19,257 nt of DNA from positions 1 to 19,257 of the forward strand of contig JBOHYW010000060.1 in assembly GCA_050738155.1 (NCBI GenBank). Direction: 5' to 3'. This stretch comes from 66-474 sp050738155 (lineage in GTDB: Bacteria > Pseudomonadota > Gammaproteobacteria > Xanthomonadales > Rhodanobacteraceae). The first letter of the stretch is position 1. Every line of letters starts with the position of its first letter. The notes below the pieces were generated by a model. It saw nothing but the letters and a program-made list of their open reading frames with translations, was not told the origin of the DNA and did no database searches. Made by a program: the position numbers and the translations under genes. Positions 1-6,110 of the stretch are shown piece by piece.

Positions 1-584
1 CCTACACCGAAGGGCTGCTGGGCGACGGCACCGGCGTCAAGACTGATGATCGTGGCCGCGTCGAAGTCGACGAGCATTGCTGGACCGGCGTCGACGGCGT
101 GTGGGCGATCGGCGACTGCGTGCGCGGCCCGATGCTGGCACACAAGGGTGAAGAAGAAGGCGTGATGGTGGCCGAGCTGATCGCGGGCAGGGCTGGCCAC
201 GTCGATTACGGCGTAATCCCGTGGGTGATCTATACCGAACCCGAAATCGCCTGGTCCGGCAAGACCGAAAAGCAGTGCAAGGACGAAGGCATCCCGTACA
301 AGACCGGCAACTTCCCGTTCGCTGCCAACGGCCGCGCCGTCGCGATGAACGAACCCGCGGGCCTCGTGAAGGTGATCGCTCACGCCGAAACCGACCGCAT
401 CCTCGGCGTGCATATGGTCGGCCCGGTGGTATCGGAACTGATCGCCGAAGCCGTGGTCGCGATGGAGTTCAAGGGCTCGTCCGAAGACCTCGCCCGCATC
501 GTCCACGCGCACCCCACTCTGTCCGAGGTCGTGCACGAAGCGGCGTTGTCCGTCGACAAGCGCGCACTCAACAAAGCCAATTGA
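1..584 (+). CDS. lpdA: Dihydrolipoamide dehydrogenase (E3), C-terminal part
   Basis: This is the 3' part of a gene that starts before the window; the frame is open from base 3. The visible protein of about 193 residues contains the FAD-contacting segment VWAIGDCV, the stretch KGEEEGVMVAELIAG and the complete C-terminal dimerisation domain. The catalytic His/Glu pair lies in HAHPTLSEVVHEAAL, where the histidine and glutamate of HPTLSE are the family's active-site base pair. The enzyme reoxidises dihydrolipoamide on the E2 subunits of 2-oxoacid dehydrogenase complexes, using FAD and NAD+. The redox-active disulfide CxxxxC lies upstream and cannot be checked. An E3 gene normally ends an operon with the E1/E2 genes, which would be to the left. 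The family assignment is firm; which complex it serves cannot be told. Confidence 0.95.
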   Translation, partial: YTEGLLGDGTGVKTDDRGRVEVDEHCWTGVDGVWAIGDCVRGPMLAHKGEEEGVMVAELIAGRAGHVDYGVIPWVIYTEPEIAWSGKTEKQCKDEGIPYKTGNFPFAANGRAVAMNEPAGLVKVIAHAETDRILGVHMVGPVVSELIAEAVVAMEFKGSSEDLARIVHAHPTLSEVVHEAALSVDKRALNKAN

Positions 585-648
585 CGTCAGAACGACTTCA
601 TCCCGGACAGCACATGGATGTGCGTTGACCCGGAATCCAGATTTTGTT

Positions 649-675
649 CGTCATCCCGGCGCAAGCCGGGATCCA
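649..675 (-). repeat. Dispersed hairpin repeat, copy A (minus orientation)
   Basis: The core tcccggc-gcaa-gccggga (654-671) is a perfect 7-bp stem with a 4-nt loop. Read on the minus strand it has the form tggatcccggc..gccgggatgac, the same layout as copies B and C but inverted. It lies downstream of lpdA and may also act as a weak transcription end. Confidence 0.8.
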
Positions 676-707
676 TCTTGCTTTCGACCCGATCAGAGGA
701 AATAAAA

Positions 708-733
708 TGGATTCCGGCTTGCGCCGGAATGAC
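708..733 (+). repeat. Dispersed hairpin repeat, copy B
   Basis: The sequence tggattccggcttgcgccg continues to aatgac. Arms attccggc (711-718) and gccggaat (723-730) form a perfect 8-bp stem with loop ttgc. It is inverted relative to copy A and sits directly before the decayed GIY-YIG gene. Confidence 0.85.
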
Positions 734-762
734 GAGGGGCAGAAATACTTGAGCGACGACCA

Positions 763-1041
763 TGCGTCTACATACTCGCCAGCAAAGAACGCGGCACCCT
801 TTACGTCGGCGTAACGTCCGATCTCGTCAAGCGCATATGGGAACACAAGAACGATCTGGTCGAAGGATTTACGAAGAGGTATTGTGTACACAGCCTTGCA
901 TGGTTCTAGCAACACGAAACCATGGAATCCGCGATTCTGCGTGAAAAGGCAATCAAGGAATGGAAACGGATTTGGAAGCTGAAGCTCATCGAAGACTCCA
1001 ATCCAAACTGGGACGATTTGTACCCGGACTTGGCTGCGTAG
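763..1041 (+). pseudogene. GIY-YIG domain endonuclease relic (YhbQ/UPF0213-like)
   Basis: Read in the frame of base 763 the translation is CVYILASKERGTLYVGVTSDL, then VKRIWEHKNDLVEGFTKRY, an in-frame TAG at 907-909, and QHETMESAILREKAIKEWKR followed by a normal tail ending NPNWDDLYPDLAA and TAG at 1039-1041. The two GIY-YIG elements (VYI and YVG), the downstream arginine, and the ETMESAI..EKxIKxW block are all recognisable, so this is a single-domain nuclease of about 90 residues. It is broken in two ways: the stop codon sits where a glutamate or similar residue is expected after the tryptophan-phenylalanine, and no ATG, GTG or TTG lies in frame between the upstream TGA (730-732) and the conserved start of the domain. 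There is no frameshift, so decay looks recent. Hairpin repeats flank it on both sides. A sequencing error at 907 is possible but would not explain the missing start. Confidence 0.75.
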
Positions 1042-1054
1042 ACGGAAACACATG

Positions 1055-1080
1055 TGGATTTCGGCTTTCGCCGGAATGAC
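1055..1080 (+). repeat. Dispersed hairpin repeat, copy C
   Basis: tggatttcggctttcgccg followed by gaatgac has the same layout as copy B with a few substitutions; stem cggc/gccg plus flanking pairs. It closes the right side of the GIY-YIG relic and ends 10 bases before the acuI start codon, so it lies in the 5' leader of that gene. Confidence 0.8.
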
Positions 1081-1090
1081 GGCAAAAAGC

Positions 1091-2098
1091 ATGAGCATCT
1101 CCGCCAACTTCAACGCTTTCCGCATCCACAACGGCGACGCCGGCTATCGCGCTGGCATCGAATCGATGCGAGTGGACGAGCTGTCACCCGGCGAGGTGTT
1201 GGTCAAAACCGCGTACTCGTCTGTCAATTACAAGGATGCGCTGGCGGGTACCGGCAAGGGCAAGATCCTGCGCCGATTCCCGTTGAATGGCGGCATCGAC
1301 GTCGCAGGTCATGTAGTCGAATCCAGCGACACGAAGTTCAAGCAAGGCGACGCGGTGCTGTGCACCGGCTGCGGCTTGAGTGAAACCCGCGACGGCGGCT
1401 ACGCCGAATACGCGCGCCTGAAATCCGACTGGACGATCCCGCTGCCGAAGGGGTTGTCGTTGCGCGAAAGCATGATCCTCGGCACCGCCGGCTTCACCGC
1501 GGCGCTGGCGTTGCTGCGGATGCGCGACAACCGCCAAACGCCGGAACTCGGGCCGGTCGCGGTCACCGGTGCGACCGGCGGTGTCGGGATGTTGGCGACG
1601 GACATCTTCACGCGTGCCGGATTCGAGGTGCACGCGATCAGCGGCAAGCCCGAGCGCGCCGATTTCCTGAAGACACTCGGCGCAAGTGAAGTGCTGGATC
1701 GCCGCGGATTGAATCTCGGCGGCCATGCGCTCGAGTCTGTCCGCTTCGGCGGCGCGGTGGACAGTGCCGGCGGCAAGTGGCTCGCGCAACTGCTGGCCAG
1801 TACCGCACCCTACGGCAATATCGCCAGCATCGGCCTTGCCGCCGACAGCAAGCTCGATACCACCGTGATGCCTTTCATCATCCGCGGCGTCAGCTTGCTG
1901 GGCATCGCGTCGGCCGGCACCGCACGCGACATCCGCAACGAGATCTGGCAGCGCCTCGCCTCGGACTGGAAGCCGGCGCACCTGGACTCGATCTGCACCC
2001 ACGAACCCACGCTCGACAACCTGCCAGACGTTTTCACCGAGATGCTTGCGGGACGCTCATTCGGCCGGACGCTCGTCCGCATCGGCGCAAATCCCTGA
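1091..2098 (+). CDS. acuI: Acrylyl-CoA reductase, AcuI/YhdH family (MDR superfamily)
   Basis: The 335-residue protein belongs to the zinc-free medium-chain dehydrogenase/reductase group typified by E. coli YhdH and AcuI, which reduces acryloyl-CoA to propionyl-CoA with NADPH. Visible signatures are YSSVNYKDALAGTG (about 42-55), NGGIDVAGHVVES (66-78), the Rossmann loop TGATGGVG (159-166) and the C-terminal AGRSFGRTLVRI. The length fits the family (about 325-335). The frame is open further upstream to 1052, but that stretch is the hairpin repeat; the ATG at 1091 opens the conserved N-terminus FNAFRIHN. The Shine-Dalgarno sequence is weak (ggcaaaaagc). It stands alone between the repeat region and pilH. 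The role is likely detoxification of acryloyl-CoA; specificity within the YhdH group is inferred from family only. Confidence 0.9.
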   Translation: MSISANFNAFRIHNGDAGYRAGIESMRVDELSPGEVLVKTAYSSVNYKDALAGTGKGKILRRFPLNGGIDVAGHVVESSDTKFKQGDAVLCTGCGLSETRDGGYAEYARLKSDWTIPLPKGLSLRESMILGTAGFTAALALLRMRDNRQTPELGPVAVTGATGGVGMLATDIFTRAGFEVHAISGKPERADFLKTLGASEVLDRRGLNLGGHALESVRFGGAVDSAGGKWLAQLLASTAPYGNIASIGLAADSKLDTTVMPFIIRGVSLLGIASAGTARDIRNEIWQRLASDWKPAHLDSICTHEPTLDNLPDVFTEMLAGRSFGRTLVRIGANP

Positions 2099-2178
2099 CT
2101 CGAAATCATCTCGCGATTCATTGCCAAAGAATTGATCTGGCGAATCTTTTGTATCCGACATTCCGCCTTTCGCGCGGC

Positions 2179-2208
2179 ATGGCACTTTCGCCATCGCTTT
2201 CCTACAAT
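2179..2208 (+). promoter_or_regulatory. Candidate sigma-70 promoter of pilH
   Basis: A -10 box TACAAT (2203-2208, 5 of 6 consensus) lies 18 bases after ATGGCA (2179-2184, 4 of 6 to TTGACA). The predicted start would be near 2215, giving a leader of about 20 nt with GGGAG before the pilH ATG. Confidence 0.45.
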
Positions 2209-2234
2209 GTCGCATCCGCAATGGGGAGCCTTGC

Positions 2235-2600
2235 ATGGCACGTATCCTGATCGTCGATGATTCGCCTTCGCAACTGGAGGGCCTGAAACGCATGGTGGAA
2301 AAGCTCGGCCACCGGACGCTCACCGCCACCGACGGTGCGGCCGGCGTGGAGACCACCAAGCGCGACAAGCCCGATCTCGTTCTGATGGATGTGGTGATGC
2401 CGAACTTGAACGGGTTCCAGGCGACCCGTGCGATAGCCAAGGACCCGGCCACCTCGCACATTCCGGTGATCCTGGTGACCACCAAGGACCAGGACACCGA
2501 CAAGGTATGGGGCATGCGCCAAGGCGCCAAGGCTTACGTCACCAAGCCGGTGAACGAGGCTGAACTCACGAAGGTGTTGAACGAAAATTTGGCGAAGTAG
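2235..2600 (+). CDS. pilH: Twitching motility response regulator PilH (CheY-like)
   Basis: The 121-residue single receiver domain starts MARILIVDDSPSQLE. D8 and D9 form the acidic pocket, D52 in VLMDVVMP is the phosphoacceptor, T82/T83 follow beta-4 and K104 in TKPV completes the site. The block VTTKDQDTDKVWGMRQGAKAY is close to the diagnostic PilH sequence of Pseudomonas (KDQxTDKVWGxRQGA), which separates it from PilG and generic CheY. PilH acts in the Chp chemosensory system that controls type IV pilus extension and retraction. GGGAG lies about 8 nt before the ATG. No other pil or chp gene is adjacent, so it is an orphan placement; in many relatives pilG and pilH pair with pilI/pilJ. The stop codon TAG is part of the head of a REP element. 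Confidence 0.88.
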   Translation: MARILIVDDSPSQLEGLKRMVEKLGHRTLTATDGAAGVETTKRDKPDLVLMDVVMPNLNGFQATRAIAKDPATSHIPVILVTTKDQDTDKVWGMRQGAKAYVTKPVNEAELTKVLNENLAK

Positions 2601-2620
2601 GAGCGCGCCGTGCGCGCGAA
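2597..2620 (+). repeat. GTAG-headed REP element (plus orientation)
   Basis: Head gtaggag is followed by a perfect hairpin gcgcgc-cgt-gcgcgc (2603-2617) and gaa. The TAG of the head is the pilH stop codon. Layout matches the GTAG-type REP/SMAG elements of Xanthomonadales. It faces the copy at 2642-2664 and the pair sits between two convergent genes, where it may end transcription of both. Confidence 0.75.
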
Positions 2621-2641
2621 CTGATACACCGCAACACCTCA

Positions 2642-2664
2642 TCGCGGCCATGGGCCGCTCTTAC
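2642..2664 (-). repeat. GTAA/GTAG-headed REP element (minus orientation)
   Basis: On the minus strand the element reads gtaagagcggcc-cat-ggccgcga, with a perfect 6-bp stem (2644-2658). The TAA in its head is the stop codon of cbpA. Together with 2597-2620 it makes an inverted REP pair 21 nt apart. Confidence 0.75.
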
Positions 2665-3590
2665 GCTCGCGGATCGAAATCCGCAAACGCTTTTTCGAAT
2701 ACCTGATAGGCGGATTTGGCTTTGTCGCTGTCAGCCGACGGGGTCTGGATCAACAGCGTGACGATCTGATCGCCTGCCGGCTTGGCTGGCATCCCGCGTC
2801 CCTTCAAACGCAGCTTGCGCCCACTGCGCGAGCCGGCCGGAATCTTGAGTTCCACGCTGCCACCGAGGGTCGGCACCGGAACCTTGGCGCCGAGCGCCGC
2901 TTCCCATGGCGATACCGGCACCTCGACCTCGATGTCGCGGCCGCGCAATTTGAATTGCGGATCGTCGCGCACCTGCACTTCCAGCAACAGGTCGCCCGCC
3001 GGACCACCGTTGTAGCCGGGTTCGCCCTGCCCTCCGAGACGGATCGCCTTGCCTGGCAGGATTCCCGCCGGGATGTTGACCTCCAGCGTGCGTTCCCCGC
3101 TCGCGTCACGTAGAGCCAGCCGCTGCTTGCCACCGGCGTAGGCCGTGCGCAAATCGATTTCGACACCGGCACGCACGTCATTGCCGCGCATGGGACCGCG
3201 TTGCGCGCGCGGACCGGCAGCGCGGCCACCGAACAACGATTCGAAGAAATCGCTGAAATCGCCGGCACCGCCACCACCACCGAAGCCACCCGGACCAGAG
3301 CCGCGAAACTCGAACCCGTCGGGCGCCTGCTGTTGCCAGCCCGGCGGTGGCCGGAAATTGTCTCCGGCGTGATAGCCGCCCGCACGCAGGTTGTCGTAGG
3401 CCGTACGCTTCTGCTTGTCGTGCAGAACCTCGTAAGCCTCGCTGATGGACTTGAACTTGTCCTCGGCGCCGGCTTCCTTGTTCTTGTCCGGATGATACTT
3501 GCGCGCCAGCTTGCGATACGCAGACTTGATTTCGTCACCGCTCGCGCCGGCCTGCACGCCGAGCGTCTTGTAGTAATCCTGGAACTCCAT
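2661..3590 (-). CDS. cbpA: Curved DNA-binding protein / DnaJ-type co-chaperone CbpA
   Basis: The 309-residue protein has an N-terminal J domain (about 5-70) with YYKTLGV, the HPD tripeptide at 33-35 and the KRTAYD end. A Gly/Phe-rich linker follows (about 95-135), with an unusual run GGFGGGGGAGDFSDFFESLFGG. Next come the two beta-barrel substrate-binding domains (about 140-300) with the PAGILPGKAIRLGGQGEPG and PAGSRSGRKLRLKGRGMP motifs. There is no zinc-finger CxxCxGxG repeat, which makes it type II, as CbpA. It stimulates DnaK ATP hydrolysis and, in E. coli, binds curved DNA. The minus-strand leader has GGGAGAG 5-6 nt before the ATG, so this start is well supported. No cbpM modulator gene is next to it. 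Convergent with pilH. Confidence 0.93.
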   Translation of the reverse strand: MEFQDYYKTLGVQAGASGDEIKSAYRKLARKYHPDKNKEAGAEDKFKSISEAYEVLHDKQKRTAYDNLRAGGYHAGDNFRPPPGWQQQAPDGFEFRGSGPGGFGGGGGAGDFSDFFESLFGGRAAGPRAQRGPMRGNDVRAGVEIDLRTAYAGGKQRLALRDASGERTLEVNIPAGILPGKAIRLGGQGEPGYNGGPAGDLLLEVQVRDDPQFKLRGRDIEVEVPVSPWEAALGAKVPVPTLGGSVELKIPAGSRSGRKLRLKGRGMPAKPAGDQIVTLLIQTPSADSDKAKSAYQVFEKAFADFDPRA

Positions 3591-3744
3591 CGACTCTCCC
3601 GGGCATCAGGGGCAACCGGCGAACCGCTCCGCCGCAGGTCGCAATGGTACGGGTTCCCGCATCAAGCGGACAATTGGTATATGCGTCGTCGCGACGGTTT
3701 TTGCAATCGATGGCAAGGCGAAGCCAGCGTCAACCGTGGCTGGG

Positions 3745-3767
3745 TCGCAGGCATGGCTTGCTCCCAC
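3745..3767 (-). repeat. GTGGGAG-headed REP-like element (minus orientation)
   Basis: On the minus strand it reads gtgggagcaagccatgcctg followed by cga, the head-plus-hairpin layout of gammaproteobacterial REPs. The stem is imperfect. It pairs head-to-head with the copy starting at 3784. Confidence 0.55.
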
Positions 3768-3783
3768 CGGCAACGTGAAGCTC

Positions 3784-3807
3784 GTGGGAGCGGGCCGGCA
3801 CACGGCG
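3784..3807 (+). repeat. GTGGGAG-headed REP-like element (plus orientation)
   Basis: gtgggagcgggccggcacac followed by ggcg keeps the GTGGGAG head and a decayed hairpin. It is 16 nt from the inverted copy at 3745-3767. Confidence 0.5.
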
Positions 3808-3914
3808 CCGTCTTTTGCTGTTGCCCGCGACAGTTCCGGACACTCGAATCCGTCACACGCGTGGCCCGCCCTGCCATGCACTTGCGCGACACGGGCGCGT
3901 GACCAGGGCAAGCC

Positions 3915-4799
3915 TTACCGATCGCGGTGGACGATGTAGCGCGCCATCCAGCGCAACGGCTCGGCGGTACCGCCAAAGGGTTCCAGTGCCGCCATGGCGT
4001 CGGCATACAGCGCATCGGCGCGGCGCCGGGCCTCGTCCAGCCCCAGCAACGAAGGATAAGTCGCCTTGCCGCGCGCGGCATCGGCACCGTGGGTTTTGCC
4101 GACCAGCGCTTCGTCGCCCTCCACGTCCAGCACGTCGTCCTTGATCTGGAAAGCCAAGCCCATGTTTTCGGCGAAGCGGTCCAACGCCTCGCGCGTCGTG
4201 CGCGGCAGGTCGGGCGCGGCACAACACGGCATCAACACCGCGGCCCGGATCAGCCGGCCGGTCTTGTCGCGATCGAGCGCTTCCAGATCCTCGACGTCGA
4301 GCTGCTTGCCCTCGGATTCGAGATCGACCGCCTGTCCGCCGGTCATCCCTCGCGACCCGCTTGCGGCAGCCAGGATCGCGATCATGCCAAGACGCACCGC
4401 GGATTCACTCGAACCGTTGCCGGCGAGGATTTCGAACGCGCGGGTCTGCAGCGCATCCCCGGCCAGGATCGCGGTGGCGACGCCGAACGCCTTGTGGGTG
4501 GACGGCCGCCCCCGCCGCATCGAGTCGTCATCCATCGCGGGAAGATCGTCGTGGATCAGCGAGAATGCGTGGATGCACTCGACCGCGCAGGCCGCATCGT
4601 CCAGCCTTGCCGTGTCGATGCCCAGCGTTTCGCCGGCGGCGTAGCAAAGCAGCGGACGGATGCGCTTGCCACCGCCCAGCATCGCATAGCGCATGGCTGC
4701 ATGCAGGGTGGCCGGCCGGGTACCCTCGGCGGGCAGGCGGTCGCCCAGCGCGCGTTCCACGCGTTCGAGGTACCCGGCCACACGCTCGGCAAAAGCCAT
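3915..4799 (-). CDS. ispA: Farnesyl diphosphate synthase (class I polyprenyl synthetase)
   Basis: The 294-residue protein condenses dimethylallyl and geranyl diphosphates with isopentenyl diphosphate. Family motifs in order: GGGKRIRPLLCYAAGE, the first Asp-rich motif HDDLPAMDDDSMRRGRPS with the bacterial four-residue spacing, GDALQTRAFEIL, GMTGGQAVDL, KTGRLIRAAV, and the second Asp-rich motif FQIKDDVLDVEGD followed by GKTHGADAARGKATYP. This layout is IspA-type (C15 product) rather than long-chain. A GTG 18 bases upstream is also in frame, but the ATG at 4799 has GGAG 7 nt upstream and is preferred. It is transcribed away from the hopanoid operon, sharing a 161-nt intergenic region with squalene synthase, and supplies that enzyme's substrate. 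No dxs or xseB is next to it on the visible side, unlike many relatives, where xseB-ispA-dxs is the common order. Confidence 0.94.
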   Translation of the reverse strand: MAFAERVAGYLERVERALGDRLPAEGTRPATLHAAMRYAMLGGGKRIRPLLCYAAGETLGIDTARLDDAACAVECIHAFSLIHDDLPAMDDDSMRRGRPSTHKAFGVATAILAGDALQTRAFEILAGNGSSESAVRLGMIAILAAASGSRGMTGGQAVDLESEGKQLDVEDLEALDRDKTGRLIRAAVLMPCCAAPDLPRTTREALDRFAENMGLAFQIKDDVLDVEGDEALVGKTHGADAARGKATYPSLLGLDEARRRADALYADAMAALEPFGGTAEPLRWMARYIVHRDR

Positions 4800-4806
4800 T
4801 GGACAG

Positions 4807-4810
4807 CTCC
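4807..4810 (-). promoter_or_regulatory. Shine-Dalgarno GGAG deciding the ispA start
   Basis: Minus-strand GGAG ends 7 nt before the ATG at 4799. It supports that start over the upstream in-frame GTG at 4817. Confidence 0.7.
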
Positions 4811-4889
4811 ATGACACAAGATTTGGCGAAGGATAACGCGTTCACCGCCAAGTCATCTCGACCCGACCCAGGCAACTCTCACGCGACAT

Positions 4890-4927
4890 CCACCTGATCT
4901 TCACGCAAAATGCGTACGATCAGGTGG
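4890..4927. promoter_or_regulatory. Nested perfect inverted repeat upstream of squalene synthase
   Basis: Outer arms ccacctgatc (4890-4899) and gatcaggtgg (4918-4927) are perfect 10-bp complements. Inside them acgca (4903-4907) and tgcgt (4911-4915) pair around the loop aaa, with only a small 3/2-nt internal loop between the helices. It ends 18 nt before the AAGGAG of the squalene synthase gene and lies in the divergent ispA/sqs region. It has no U-run, so it is not an ordinary terminator. It may be an operator or a stable leader hairpin; no regulator is identified. Confidence 0.7.
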
Positions 4928-4945
4928 CCGGAAGGCACCACGCCG

Positions 4946-4951
4946 AAGGAG
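4946..4951 (+). promoter_or_regulatory. Shine-Dalgarno AAGGAG deciding the squalene synthase start
   Basis: AAGGAG lies 9 nt before the ATG at 4961. The in-frame ATG at 4910 falls in the loop of the nested inverted repeat and has no RBS, so the shorter protein is preferred. Confidence 0.75.
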
Positions 4952-4960
4952 ATTCGCAGC

Positions 4961-6097
4961 ATGATTCCACATACTGCCACCCGCGCCGCGCCGGAAGATG
5001 CCACCGCCTACCAGCATCGCATCCTGCCGGCGGTGTCGCGGACTTTTGCGCTCACCATTCCGCAGCTCGACCCGCGCTTGCGCACGGTGATCGCCAACGC
5101 CTACCTGCTGTGCCGCATCGCCGACACCATCGAGGACGAGCAAGAGCTGCCTTCCGACGTCAAGCAGCAGTTCCACGATCGCTTCACGCGGGTGGTCGGG
5201 TCCACCGAAGATCCGCAATGTTTCGCACGCGACCTAGCGCCGCTGCTGCGCGGCAACACGCTGGATGCCGAGCGCGACCTGGTCGCGCACACCCCGGCGA
5301 TCATCGAGGTCACCGACGGGTTCAATCTCGCCCAGCGCGAATCGCTGGCGCGCTGCATCCGCACCATGTGTACCGGCATGCCGAGTTTCGAGCGCAACGC
5401 CAGTACCGCCGGCCTCGCCGACATGCACGAAATGGATCGCTACTGCTACTACGTCGCGGGTGTCGTGGGCCAGACGCTGACCGACCTGTTCTGCGATTAC
5501 TCGCCCAGGATCGCCGAACAGCGCGAAGCCATGGCGGCGCTGGACGTGTCGTTCGGCCAGGGCCTGCAGATGACCAACATCCTCAAGGACTTCTGGGAAG
5601 ATCGCGAGCGCGGGGTGTGCTGGCTGCCGCACGACCTGTTCGCGCGCGCCGGCATAGACTTGGGCGACATCCGCCAAAGCGACGTCCCGGCGGCGTTCGG
5701 CAAGGCCTACGCGCAACTCATCGGCATCGCGCACAGCCACCTGCGCAACGCGCTGGACTACACCTTGCTGATTCCGGAGAAGGAAGTCGGCATCCGCCGT
5801 TTCTGCCTGATCGCACTGGGACTGGCCATGCGCACGCTGGCGTCGATCGCGGCCAAGCCCGACTTCACCGCTGGTGCGCAGGTGAAGGTGTCGCGCCAGG
5901 TGGTCAAGAAGATCGTGATCGTGTCGCGCTTGTTCGGGGGCTACAGCCGCGTGCTGCGCGGCTGGTTCACGCGCCTGGCCGACGACCTGCCGCTGCAGGC
6001 CCTGGCCGACGACTGGGGCGGTCTGCTGCCGAGTTCGCGCGCCGCGTGGCCGCACAACGACGCCTGCGGTCCCGCGCATGCCATCAATCTCAAATAA
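4961..6097 (+). CDS. sqs: Squalene synthase (farnesyl-diphosphate farnesyltransferase)
   Basis: The 378-residue protein joins two farnesyl diphosphates head to head via presqualene diphosphate and reduces the product to squalene. Motifs: SRTFALTIPQL (26-36), the first Asp-rich site LLCRIADTIEDE (D55-D59), MDRYCYYVAGVVGQTLTDLF (159-177), and the second site FGQGLQMTNILKDFWEDRERG (D210-D214) followed by CWLP. Both aspartate pairs needed for magnesium-diphosphate binding are present. The single-enzyme form with a full reductive half (377 residues) resembles the eukaryote-like/Methylococcus type, not the shorter HpnC/HpnD pair that works with HpnE; no hpnC, hpnD or hpnE is visible. No C-terminal membrane anchor is seen, unlike the eukaryotic enzyme. 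First gene of the hopanoid operon, followed directly by shc. A phytoene synthase role is less likely given the neighbours. Confidence 0.88.
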   Translation: MIPHTATRAAPEDATAYQHRILPAVSRTFALTIPQLDPRLRTVIANAYLLCRIADTIEDEQELPSDVKQQFHDRFTRVVGSTEDPQCFARDLAPLLRGNTLDAERDLVAHTPAIIEVTDGFNLAQRESLARCIRTMCTGMPSFERNASTAGLADMHEMDRYCYYVAGVVGQTLTDLFCDYSPRIAEQREAMAALDVSFGQGLQMTNILKDFWEDRERGVCWLPHDLFARAGIDLGDIRQSDVPAAFGKAYAQLIGIAHSHLRNALDYTLLIPEKEVGIRRFCLIALGLAMRTLASIAAKPDFTAGAQVKVSRQVVKKIVIVSRLFGGYSRVLRGWFTRLADDLPLQALADDWGGLLPSSRAAWPHNDACGPAHAINLK

Positions 6098-6110
6098 GGT
6101 CGGCCTGACG

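Larger units (their letters stand above)
3591..3914. other. Gene-free stretch with a decayed REP pair
   Basis: No convincing gene is seen between the cbpA start and the ispA stop. It carries two inverted REP-like copies (listed separately) and otherwise GC-rich sequence without further recognisable sites. Both flanking genes are on the minus strand, so the region must hold the cbpA promoter, but no clear -35/-10 pair could be picked out. Confidence 0.6.

Noticed and set aside
598..1131. Minus-strand frame with peptides such as IPACAGMT
   Set aside because: These peptides are the usual translation of the dispersed hairpin repeats and are not evidence of a protein.
2179..2190. Sigma-54 promoter (TGGCAC start) before pilH
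   Set aside because: The second element TTGC at the required spacing is missing.
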